Below the pieces are notes generated by a model. The model ran no database searches. It saw only the letters and a list, made by a program, of their open reading frames with translations, and was not told the DNA's origin. From an uncultured Collinsella sp. (lineage in GTDB: Bacteria > Actinomycetota > Coriobacteriia > Coriobacteriales > Coriobacteriaceae), in NCBI GenBank assembly GCA_902489855.1, contig CABUBS010000115.1:1-6711 (forward strand): a stretch of DNA of 6,711 nt. Direction: 5' to 3'. Made by a program: the position numbers and the translations under genes. Below are positions 1-5,715 of this stretch, piece by piece; within the stretch, counting starts at the first letter, position 1, and every line of letters starts with the position of its first letter.

Positions 1-252
1 GCGGCGCGAACCCACGGCGTGGCCGACGATGACGGTCGTTCCCATGGCCAGGCCCACGAGCGTCACGGTAATGATATAGAGCGTCTGCGCGCCGTTGCCC
101 ACGGCGGTGATGCCGGCGGCGCCGCTAAACTGTCCGATAAAGTACAGGTCAGCCATGCCGTAGAGCATCTGCAAAAAGTACGAGAGCATATAGGGCAGGG
201 CGAAGACCGCGATGGTCTTGAGGACATTGCCGCGTGTGAGGTCGTGTTCCAT
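1..252 (-). CDS. MATE-family multidrug/Na+ (or H+) antiporter, N-terminal part (runs off left edge)
   Basis: Reading the minus strand from ATG at 252 gives 84 uninterrupted codons to the window edge, beginning MEHDLTRGNVLKTIAVFALP. The stretch LPYMLSYFLQMLYGMADLYFIG (residues 19-40) followed by GAAGITAVGNG (44-54) is the typical first helix and loop of MATE exporters, where a GNVLK/GSILK-like lead precedes the first membrane helix and a Y-x-x-x-D motif sits near its end. Residues 57-79 form a second hydrophobic segment with the small-residue pattern GLAMGTTVIVG. Family members have about 450 residues and 12 helices, so less than a fifth is present. MATE proteins sit in the inner membrane and expel cationic drugs or metabolites in exchange for Na+ or H+; the substrate cannot be told here. 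The Shine-Dalgarno is weak (AGAAAG about 10 nt upstream). The gene is divergent from the ABC exporter operon and has a MerR-type promoter upstream. Family call is confident; exact function is not. Confidence 0.85.
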   Translation of the reverse strand, partial: MEHDLTRGNVLKTIAVFALPYMLSYFLQMLYGMADLYFIGQFSGAAGITAVGNGAQTLYIITVTLVGLAMGTTVIVGHAVGSRR

Positions 253-293
253 GGGCGGGCACTTTCTGGCTTGGTTTGTTTACGTACCAGTGT

Positions 294-324
294 AGTGAAA
301 ACCCTACAACGATTGTAGAGTCAA
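294..324 (-). promoter_or_regulatory. MerR-type promoter/operator for the MATE gene
   Basis: On the minus strand a -35 box TTGACT (319-324) is separated by 19 bp from a poor -10 box TTCACT (294-299). The spacer holds the dyad CTACAA-cga-TTGTAG (304-318, plus strand), which extends to arms of nine bases with eight matching (301-321). An over-long 19-bp spacer filled by a dyad is the signature of promoters activated by MerR-family regulators, which untwist the DNA to realign the two boxes; such regulators often control efflux genes. The expected start of transcription is near 287, leaving a leader of about 35 nt before the MATE ATG at 252. No MerR gene is visible in the window. The boxes and dyad are seen directly; the regulator is inferred. 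Confidence 0.6.
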
Positions 325-423
325 GGTCTATGTTGCCGGTGGGGCGAAAAATCGCGCCTTCAATCATTTCCATTTGAATACGGTCACGCGCCGCGCGGAC
401 TTAGCGCCTGCGCCGGCCTTGTA

Positions 424-435
424 GAAATCGATTTC
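424..435. promoter_or_regulatory. 12-bp perfect palindrome upstream of the ABC promoter
   Basis: GAAATCGATTTC reads identically on both strands and lies seven bases upstream of the -35 box of the ABC operon promoter. It is also AT-richer than the GC-rich sequence around it. A site in this place could bind a dimeric activator or repressor, but 12-bp palindromes also occur by chance and no regulator gene is present, so the role is only suggested by position. Confidence 0.3.
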
Positions 436-442
436 GGAACAC

Positions 443-470
443 TTGACACGCCCGCTCGGCGCGCAATAAT
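443..470 (+). promoter_or_regulatory. Sigma70/SigA-type promoter of the ABC exporter operon
   Basis: A consensus -35 box TTGACA (443-448) is followed after 16 bp by AATAAT (465-470), which matches five of six bases of TATAAT. Transcription would begin around 477, giving a leader of about 35 nt before the GTG start at 512. This is the best promoter match in the window and stands out in GC-rich DNA, so the operon may be well expressed unless repressed. Confidence 0.65.
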
Positions 471-496
471 ACGTGCGTTTGCGAACAACGTTTGAT

Positions 497-502
497 GGGG
501 GA
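497..502 (+). promoter_or_regulatory. Ribosome binding site for the first ABC gene (supports the GTG start)
   Basis: GGGGGA lies about 10 nt before GTG at 512. An ATG at 502 overlaps the end of this site but is out of frame with the exporter and too close to the purine run to use it. An in-frame TGA at 503-505 rules out any start further upstream, so GTG 512 is the earliest possible start and gives a normal exporter N-terminus. Confidence 0.5.
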
Positions 503-511
503 TGAACCTGC

Positions 512-2341
512 GTGCGCAATCTCAAAATCTTGTTTTCCCACTTGGGGGCATACCGCCGCGATGCCATTCTCGGCGTGATTTTCGTCTCGGTCGAGACCGC
601 GCTCGAGCTGTTTATCCCGGTCATCATGGCCAACATCATCGACGTGGGCGTGCCCACGGGCGACGTCAACTACATGCTGCTACAAGGCGCGTGCATGCTG
701 GTGTGTGCGGCGTTTTCGCTGGTATTGGGCCTGGGCTATGCCCGCACATCCGCCCGCGTTGCCTCGGGTCTGGGCGCCAATCTGCGCGAGACCGAGTATC
801 GCAAGATCCAGACGCTCGCCTTTGGCAACCTGGACAACTACGACGCCAGCTCGCTTGTCACCCGCATGACCACCGACATCACCGTCATCCAAAACGCCAT
901 CGGCAACGGCTTTCGCCCCATGGTGCGCGGCCCTGTGACCCTTATCGTCGGCCTTATCTATGCGCTAATGCTGTCGCGCCCGCTCGCCACGGTCTTTGCG
1001 ATCATCCTGCCCGTGCTGGCGATCGTGCTCGGCGTCATCACCTATCGCGTCAGTCCGCTCTACCGCCAACTCCAGACCTCGATGGACCACCTCAACGGCG
1101 TGGTGCAGGAAGACCTCACCGCCGTGCGTGCCGTCAAAGCCTACGTGCGCGCCGAGCACGAGCAGGCCAAGTTCGACACCGTCAATGCTGAGCTTGCGCA
1201 CACCGCCACAAAGACCTTTGGCAACGCCGTGCTCAACCTGCCGGTGTTTCAACTGTCAATGTACGTTGCCGCGCTTTCCATTCTGTGGATCGGCGGCCGC
1301 ATGATCCTTGCCGGCGAGCTGGGCGTGGGCTCGCTCACGGGCTTTATGAGCTACGTGCTGCTGATCATGAACTCGCTCATGATGATATCCAACGTGTTTT
1401 TGCTGCTCACGCGCGCACTTGCCAGTGTGGAGCGCATCTCGCGGGTGATTGACGAGCGGTCGCTTATCCAAGCGCCCGCTGCCGATGCGGCTGTATGCGA
1501 GGTGGCCGACGGGAGTGTCGAGTTTCGCGACGTGTCGTTTAAGTACCGCGCGGATGCAGCTGAGGATGTGCTCGAGCATATCGACCTTCGCATCGAGAGC
1601 GGCTCGACGGTGGGCATCCTCGGCGGCACGGGCTCGGGCAAGAGCTCGCTTGTGCAGCTGATTGCGCGCCTGTACGACGCCACCGAAGGCGCCGTGCTCG
1701 TGGGCGGGCGCGATGTGCGCGACTACGACCTGGCTGCCCTGCGCGATGCCGTGGGCATTGTGCTGCAAAAGAACGTGCTGTTTACGGGCACCGTGCGCGA
1801 GAACCTGCGGTGGGGCGCGCCCGATGCCACCGACGAGGAGCTGCTGCGTGCCTGCCGCGCGGCGTGTGTGGACGAGTTCCTGGACCGCATCGGCGGGCTG
1901 GACGGCGAGTTGGGCCAAGGCGGCGCTGGTGTTTCGGGTGGCCAGAAGCAACGCCTGTGCATCGCGCGCACGCTGCTCAAGCATCCGCGCGTGCTCATTT
2001 TTGATGACTCCACCAGCGCGGTCGATATGGCGACCGACGCTAAGATTCGCGAGCACATCGCTCGGATTTCCGATACGACCGTGCTCATCATCGCCCAGCG
2101 TATCGCGAGCGTCATGGATGCCGATCGCATTGTGGTGTTGGACGACGGTCGTGTCCACGGCGTGGGCACGCACGAGGAGCTGCTGGCGGGCGACAACATC
2201 TACCAGGAGATTTACGCCTCGCAGATGGAGTTTGCGGGGAACGCGGACGCCGGCGACGGCAGCGACGATGGTTGCGCGAATGATCCGTTTTCCTCCGTCC
2301 CCGGAGGATCGCCCTTGGAAGGGGGTGAGCGCCATGCCTAA
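512..2341 (+). CDS. Heterodimeric ABC exporter, subunit with degenerate ATP site (permease-ATPase fusion)
   Basis: This 609-residue half-transporter has a six-helix type IV exporter membrane domain (about 15-305) fused to an ATPase domain (about 335-575). Motifs: Walker A GGTGSGKS (371-378), Q-loop Gln419, signature VSGGQ (474-478), Walker B VLIFDD (494-499). At the catalytic position, where active subunits have Glu, there is Asp499, and the switch histidine is replaced by Gln529 (AQR). These two changes mark the degenerate partner in heterodimeric exporters such as TM287/288 and BmrCD. It should pair in the membrane with the product of the next gene, whose start overlaps this stop. The start is GTG, because a stop codon lies just upstream in frame. 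The last 35 or so residues (575-609) are a Gly/Asp/Ser-rich tail whose DNA also carries the ribosome binding site of the second gene. Substrate unknown: drugs, lipids or peptides are all possible. Confidence 0.93.
   Translation: MRNLKILFSHLGAYRRDAILGVIFVSVETALELFIPVIMANIIDVGVPTGDVNYMLLQGACMLVCAAFSLVLGLGYARTSARVASGLGANLRETEYRKIQTLAFGNLDNYDASSLVTRMTTDITVIQNAIGNGFRPMVRGPVTLIVGLIYALMLSRPLATVFAIILPVLAIVLGVITYRVSPLYRQLQTSMDHLNGVVQEDLTAVRAVKAYVRAEHEQAKFDTVNAELAHTATKTFGNAVLNLPVFQLSMYVAALSILWIGGRMILAGELGVGSLTGFMSYVLLIMNSLMMISNVFLLLTRALASVERISRVIDERSLIQAPAADAAVCEVADGSVEFRDVSFKYRADAAEDVLEHIDLRIESGSTVGILGGTGSGKSSLVQLIARLYDATEGAVLVGGRDVRDYDLAALRDAVGIVLQKNVLFTGTVRENLRWGAPDATDEELLRACRAACVDEFLDRIGGLDGELGQGGAGVSGGQKQRLCIARTLLKHPRVLIFDDSTSAVDMATDAKIREHIARISDTTVLIIAQRIASVMDADRIVVLDDGRVHGVGTHEELLAGDNIYQEIYASQMEFAGNADAGDGSDDGCANDPFSSVPGGSPLEGGERHA
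2317..2325 (+). promoter_or_regulatory. Ribosome binding site for the second ABC gene, inside the first gene
   Basis: GGAAGGGGG lies within the last codons of the first ABC gene, 8 nt before ATG 2334. The second gene starts before the first ends (8-bp overlap, ATGCCTAA), so its translation is probably coupled to that of the first, which suits two subunits needed in equal amounts. An in-frame GTG at 2325 would add three residues (VSA) and is a possible alternative start. Confidence 0.6.
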
Positions 2342-4232
2342 GACCGCAGCCCAAGCACGCCCGGCCGACCTCAAGCGCACCGTGCGCCGCCTGCTCTCCT
2401 ACATGGGGCATGCCAAGTTCTCGTTGCTCGCGGTGGGCGTGCTCGCCTCCGTTGCTGCCATCGCGAGCCTCGCCGGCACCTACATGGTGCGCCCCATCGT
2501 TAACGGTTTGGCCACGGGCGGGGAGGAACTGCTCGCCAAGCAGGTCATCCTGACGGCGATCATCTACGCCGCGGGCGTGCTCTCGGCCCTGGGCTACTCA
2601 CAGATCATGGTGCGCGCGGCCCAACACGTGGTGTCCGATATTCGCCGCGACCTGTTCGCGCACATCCAGACGCTGCCGCTCAGTTATTTTGACGGCACGC
2701 GCTCGGGCGACATCATGAGTTTTTTCACCAACGACGTCGACACCGTCTCCGAGGCGCTTAACAACAGCTTTGCCAACGTGATTCAGGCCGCCATTCAGGT
2801 TGTGGGCACCACGGCTATGCTCATCATCCTTAACTGGCAGCTCACGATTATCACACTCGTGTGCGATGCGGCCATTGTGCTGTATGCGCGCTACTCGGGC
2901 GCGCGCTCTAAGCGTTTCTTTGCTGCCCAGCAGGTATCGCTTGGCGACCTGGACGGATATATCGAAGAGATGGTCTCGGGTCAAAAGGTCATCAAGGTCT
3001 TTAACCGTGAGGCGGCGAATGTCGCCGGCTTTGCCTGCCGCAACGACGAGCTTCGCCGCACCGGCACCGCCGCCGTGAGCTATGCCAACTCCATGGTGCC
3101 CATGACTGTCGTGATTGGCTACGTCAACTATGCCATCGTCGCCGTGGCGGGCGGCATGCTCTGCATCAAGGGGCTCGCCGACGTAGGTGCGCTCGCGAGC
3201 TACCTGGTCTTTGTGCGCCAGGCCGCCATGCCCATCAACCAGTTTACGCAGCTCGGCAACTTCTTGCTCAACGCGTTGGCCGGTGCCGAGCGCCTGTTTG
3301 CGGCTATGGACCTTAAACCCGAGGTGGACGAGGGCTGCGTGGAGCTGGTGCAGACGGGCGACGCCGCATGGGCGTGGAAGATTCCCGAGGGTCAGGGCGT
3401 GGGCGCGTACGGGCACTTGCATGATATGGTTGCTGTTGATGAGTCGGGCCGCGCGGTGGCTGCCGACGGTACCGAGCTCACGTGCGGCTTGGTCCCACTT
3501 GCCGGCGACGTGCGCTTCCATGCCGTGGACTTTTCCTACGTGCCCGGCACCCGTGTGCTCGCGGACCTCAACCTGTTTGCCAAGCCGGGGCAGAAGATCG
3601 CGTTTGTTGGCTCCACGGGTGCCGGAAAGACGACCATTACCAACCTCATCAACCGCTTCTACGAGGTCGATGGCGGTGAGATCACGTACGACGGCATCGA
3701 CGTCAAGCATATCGCCAAGGCTAGTCTGCGCGGCTCGCTGGGCATTGTGCTGCAGGATACGCACCTGTTTAGCGGCACCATTGCGCAGAACATCCGCTTT
3801 GGCAAGCTCGACGCGACCGACGAGGAGGTGCGCGCCGCTGCCGAGGCCGCCTGCGCCGACTCGTTTATCCGCCGCCTGCCTAGAGGCTACGACACGCCGG
3901 TCACGGCCGATGGTGCCAACCTGTCGCAGGGCCAGCGCCAGCTGCTCGCCATCGCGCGCGTGGCCGTCGCCGACCCGCCGGTGCTCATCCTGGACGAGGC
4001 CACTTCGAGCATCGACACGCGCACCGAAAAGCTCATCGAGCGCGGCATGGACCGCATCATACGTGGCCGCACCACGTTTATGATCGCGCACCGCCTGTCT
4101 ACCGTCCGCGACGCCGACGCCATCATGGTCCTCGAACACGGTCGCATTATCGAACGTGGCACCCACGAGGAGCTCCTTGCCCAGCACGGCGAGTACTGGC
4201 AGCTGGCGCATGGCTTAAAAGAGTTGGATTAA
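2334..4232 (+). CDS. Heterodimeric ABC exporter, catalytic subunit (permease-ATPase fusion)
   Basis: This 632-residue half-transporter has a six-helix membrane domain (about 20-320) and an ATPase domain (about 390-625). Walker A is GSTGAGKT (426-433), the Q-loop is Gln474, Walker B is VLILDE (550-555) with the catalytic Glu555, and the switch histidine is His586 (AHR). The signature reads LSQGQ (530-534) instead of LSGGQ. In the dimer this altered signature faces the degenerate Walker site of the first subunit, while the intact VSGGQ of the first subunit faces the competent site here, so one good and one poor ATP site result. About 50 residues rich in Gly, Ala and Trp (roughly 336-388, with WAWK at 346-349) lie between the two domains; from memory, a similar WAWK-bearing insert occurs in related clostridial exporters. 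The start ATG overlaps the preceding stop. The earlier in-frame stretch from 1662 is a shadow of the first gene. Confidence 0.93.
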   Translation: MPKTAAQARPADLKRTVRRLLSYMGHAKFSLLAVGVLASVAAIASLAGTYMVRPIVNGLATGGEELLAKQVILTAIIYAAGVLSALGYSQIMVRAAQHVVSDIRRDLFAHIQTLPLSYFDGTRSGDIMSFFTNDVDTVSEALNNSFANVIQAAIQVVGTTAMLIILNWQLTIITLVCDAAIVLYARYSGARSKRFFAAQQVSLGDLDGYIEEMVSGQKVIKVFNREAANVAGFACRNDELRRTGTAAVSYANSMVPMTVVIGYVNYAIVAVAGGMLCIKGLADVGALASYLVFVRQAAMPINQFTQLGNFLLNALAGAERLFAAMDLKPEVDEGCVELVQTGDAAWAWKIPEGQGVGAYGHLHDMVAVDESGRAVAADGTELTCGLVPLAGDVRFHAVDFSYVPGTRVLADLNLFAKPGQKIAFVGSTGAGKTTITNLINRFYEVDGGEITYDGIDVKHIAKASLRGSLGIVLQDTHLFSGTIAQNIRFGKLDATDEEVRAAAEAACADSFIRRLPRGYDTPVTADGANLSQGQRQLLAIARVAVADPPVLILDEATSSIDTRTEKLIERGMDRIIRGRTTFMIAHRLSTVRDADAIMVLEHGRIIERGTHEELLAQHGEYWQLAHGLKELD

Positions 4233-4281
4233 CCCGTTCGAGCACGATGCTTTGACCCCTCCGTGTTCCTCACCTCGTCTC

Positions 4282-4346
4282 AAACCATCACAACATTCGA
4301 CGCTTTTTGCCAAAATCGGAAAAAGCATCGAATGTTGTGATGGTTT
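4282..4346 (+). repeat. 65-nt near-perfect palindrome (hairpin), copy 1; probable terminator of the ABC operon
   Basis: A 19-bp perfect stem (4282-4300 with 4328-4346) continues after one C-A mismatch (4301/4327) with seven more pairs (GCTTTTT 4302-4308 with AAAAAGC 4320-4326) around an 11-nt loop. It starts 49 nt after the second ABC gene. The right arm runs into TTTTT (4344-4348), so it can act as an intrinsic terminator in the forward direction. It is much longer than an ordinary terminator stem and is repeated, with compensatory changes, at 5523-5586, which points to a REP-like interspersed palindrome family. The structure is certain from the sequence; the function is inferred. Confidence 0.85.
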
Positions 4347-4438
4347 TTCTGCCACTCGACCGGGCGGAATCGCTTTCTTGCGCACGAAGGTGTGCGGACC
4401 CGTGGGCAGGGGAATAAGGTTGGTTATCCGACTCAATT

Positions 4439-4444
4439 GGAGGG
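4439..4444 (+). promoter_or_regulatory. Ribosome binding site of the nuclease-like gene
   Basis: GGAGGG ends three bases before ATG 4448, a short but usable spacing. An in-frame TAA at 4415-4417 and the absence of any start codon between it and 4448 make this ATG the earliest possible start. I see no convincing promoter between the hairpin at 4346 and this site. Confidence 0.5.
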
Positions 4445-4447
4445 CTC

Positions 4448-5485
4448 ATGGACCTGCCGATCGTCCTGTCCCATAAGACTGCTTGGCTGTACCACAACGT
4501 GGCGCGCCCGTCCGAGCCGCTCTCGCGAGCAAGCAGCCTATACGATGAGGACTCGATTGCCGACGAGGCGGAGTCGACCACGGGCCTGCTCAAATTGGGA
4601 CTCGATGCCAAGGGACTGAGAATATCTGCGGCGGTCGAGATTGTCACCGACTACCTGGTCTCACTTGGTATTCCACATGAGGAGCTCGATTGTATTGACA
4701 CGCTGGTTGGCTTCGATTTCGAGCGCTCTCGGCCGGCGGGTCTCCGACGCCATGTGTTTGGGGCGCCCATACCCTCGGGTCATCTTATCGAGGTGGCAGA
4801 GGGTCTCTTGGTGGTCGATGAGGCCATGTGCTTTGTCCAGGCAGGTTCGTGGATGAGTGAGCCCGAGCAGCTGGAATATGGGTATGAAATCTGCGCCCGA
4901 TATCATTTGAATCATTTGGCGTCAGGCGATTATATCGAGATGGGGCAGAGGTATACCGTTGCCGACCTGATCGCCTATTGCGGCGAGAATCGATCTCGTC
5001 AGGGGGCTACACGTGCGGCTGCCGTGCTCAGGCGTGTGCACGATGGCGCGCGGTCGCCCATGGAGACGGCCACCGCAATCATGGTCGTCGCGAAGCGTTC
5101 CCAGGGCGGGCTGGGGTACACCAGGGTCGAGCTCAACCATCGGGTCGATGTTCCCAACGAATTCAAATATCTCGCTAAGGCCGGGTATTTCGAGATCGAT
5201 GTATATGCACGTGCGAGCGGTACGGGGATTGAATACAACGGCTCGAACCATCTCGATAAACAGCGCAGTGCGTCGGACGCGGAGCGTATGACCGTGCTGA
5301 GCGCGCTGGGCTTTAGGATGATCGTCCTCACCGGGACCCAGTTTGCCAACCGGCTGCAATTGCATCGGGCGATGAATGCCATTGCGCTCGCTATGGGCCT
5401 CAAGTGCGACCGAAGCGAGGTGTTTCAGAAACGGCAGAATGACCTGCGGGAATTCGTGATTCGGCACTGGAACGGCGGCCTCTAG
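4448..5485 (+). CDS. Orphan AbiEi-like / DUF559-like protein with C-terminal PD-(D/E)XK nuclease-type domain
   Basis: A 345-residue soluble protein without signal peptide or membrane segments. The opening VLSHKTAWLYHN (6-17) and the middle block GAPIPSGHLIEVAEGLLVVDEAMCF (106-129 region) resemble actinobacterial AbiEi-antitoxin-like proteins, where a short LP-G segment precedes a 'V-sPe-c-lq' strand. The C-terminal third follows the DUF559/Vsr-like layout: an SPMET helix (203-207, Glu206), a strand ending EID (Asp251), then IEYNG (261-265, Glu262), His268, Asp277 and Arg280, and a final strand LGFRMIVLT (287-295). Asp251 and Glu262 fit the two acidic positions of a PD-(D/E)XK site, but the third position is Asn264 where DUF559 proteins usually have Asp. 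No AbiEii-type nucleotidyltransferase or methylase gene lies next to it, so it is not an evident toxin-antitoxin or restriction pair here. ATA, AGA, AGG and CGA codons are commoner than in the ABC genes. Function unknown; nuclease fold is inferred from pattern recognition. Confidence 0.7.
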   Translation: MDLPIVLSHKTAWLYHNVARPSEPLSRASSLYDEDSIADEAESTTGLLKLGLDAKGLRISAAVEIVTDYLVSLGIPHEELDCIDTLVGFDFERSRPAGLRRHVFGAPIPSGHLIEVAEGLLVVDEAMCFVQAGSWMSEPEQLEYGYEICARYHLNHLASGDYIEMGQRYTVADLIAYCGENRSRQGATRAAAVLRRVHDGARSPMETATAIMVVAKRSQGGLGYTRVELNHRVDVPNEFKYLAKAGYFEIDVYARASGTGIEYNGSNHLDKQRSASDAERMTVLSALGFRMIVLTGTQFANRLQLHRAMNAIALAMGLKCDRSEVFQKRQNDLREFVIRHWNGGL

Positions 5486-5493
5486 GGGCGTCT

Positions 5494-5510
5494 GGCTCGT
5501 CTTCCGAGCC
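5494..5510 (+). other. Small stem-loop just after the nuclease-like gene
   Basis: GGCTCG (5494-5499) pairs with CGAGCC (5505-5510) across a 5-nt loop, nine bases after the stop codon. There is no T-run after it, so it is not a complete intrinsic terminator, but together with the large hairpin at 5523 it could protect the 3' end of the mRNA or help to stop transcription. Confidence 0.35.
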
Positions 5511-5522
5511 CTGCGAACACCT

Positions 5523-5586
5523 AAACCGTCCCAACATTCGACTTTTTTGCCAATATCAGGAAAAGCATCGAATGCTGGGACGGTTT
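5523..5586 (+). repeat. 64-nt near-palindrome (hairpin), copy 2 of the repeat at 4282
   Basis: Outer arms 5523-5541 and 5568-5586 pair at 18 of 19 positions (one A-C mismatch, 5534/5575). An inner CTTTT/AAAAG helix follows, with a two-base CA bulge on the right side. It matches copy 1 along its whole length in the same orientation, including the TTTTTGCC and GGAAAA parts flanking the loop. Two stem positions differ from copy 1, and in both the opposite base has changed to keep the pair. It begins 37 nt after the nuclease-like gene. Only TTT follows the right arm, so terminator activity is less clear than for copy 1. Confidence 0.85.
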
Positions 5587-5671
5587 GAATGCTGAGGATG
5601 GGCCCGGGAAGCCCGTCTTGCTCGAATGGCCTGTCCTGTCATACGCGTGTCGGCTTGATTCTCTCGTGCGG

Positions 5672-5677
5672 TATTAT
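5672..5677 (+). promoter_or_regulatory. Possible -10 box for moaA
   Basis: TATTAT matches five of six bases of the -10 consensus and lies about 40 nt before the moaA start. The nearest -35-like hexamer, TTGATT (5655-5660), is only 11 bp away, which is too close, and nothing good lies 16-18 bp upstream. A promoter here is likely on layout grounds, since moaA follows a hairpin, but the sequence support is weak. I see no molybdenum-cofactor riboswitch in the 129 bases before the gene. Confidence 0.25.
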
Positions 5678-5703
5678 GTTTTCCGAAGAATAAAACGCCG
5701 CGT

Positions 5704-5711
5704 GAGGGGGG
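5704..5711 (+). promoter_or_regulatory. Ribosome binding site of moaA (supports the GTG start)
   Basis: GAGGGGGG ends four bases before GTG 5716. Starting there places the conserved R-x-I-x-YLRI-x-VTDKCN lead of MoaA at residues 12-26, the usual distance from the N-terminus. GTG 5728 is a later in-frame alternative but would be too far from this site. Confidence 0.55.
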
Positions 5712-5715
5712 TTGC

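Noticed and set aside
502..1191. 229-codon plus-strand frame starting at ATG 502
   Set aside because: It is Arg/His-rich, overlaps the exporter in another frame, and its ATG overlaps the purine-rich binding site, leaving no spacing for ribosome binding.
1256..2380. 374-codon open frame on the minus strand
   Set aside because: It is antisense to the first ABC gene and is His/Ala/Arg-rich in the manner of a shadow frame, with no family resemblance.
2598..4211. 537-codon open frame on the minus strand
   Set aside because: It lies wholly antisense to the second ABC gene, whose motifs are certain. Long antisense frames are common in GC-rich coding DNA, and its translation shows no recognisable domain.
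4252..4476. Small frames on both strands across the first hairpin
   Set aside because: They run through the palindrome, so the two strands give near-identical peptides. This is a by-product of the repeat, not coding sequence.
4448..5485. RAYT or other HUH transposase flanked by REP elements
   Set aside because: The protein lacks an HUH motif and the expected catalytic tyrosine context. Its C-terminus fits a PD-(D/E)XK layout better.
4282..5586. CRISPR array or terminal inverted repeats of an IS element
   Set aside because: There are only two repeats over 1.2 kb apart, with no spacers and no transposase-like protein between them. The units are self-palindromes in the same orientation and not a pair of terminal inverted repeats.
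4233..5715. AbiEii-type toxin partner next to the AbiEi-like gene
   Set aside because: No nucleotidyltransferase-like frame is present on either strand around the gene, so a type IV toxin-antitoxin pair is not supported here.
5587..5715. Molybdenum-cofactor riboswitch before moaA
   Set aside because: The leader is short and shows only a weak 7-bp stem (5597-5603 with 5611-5617, one G-T pair). I could not fit it to the Moco motif.
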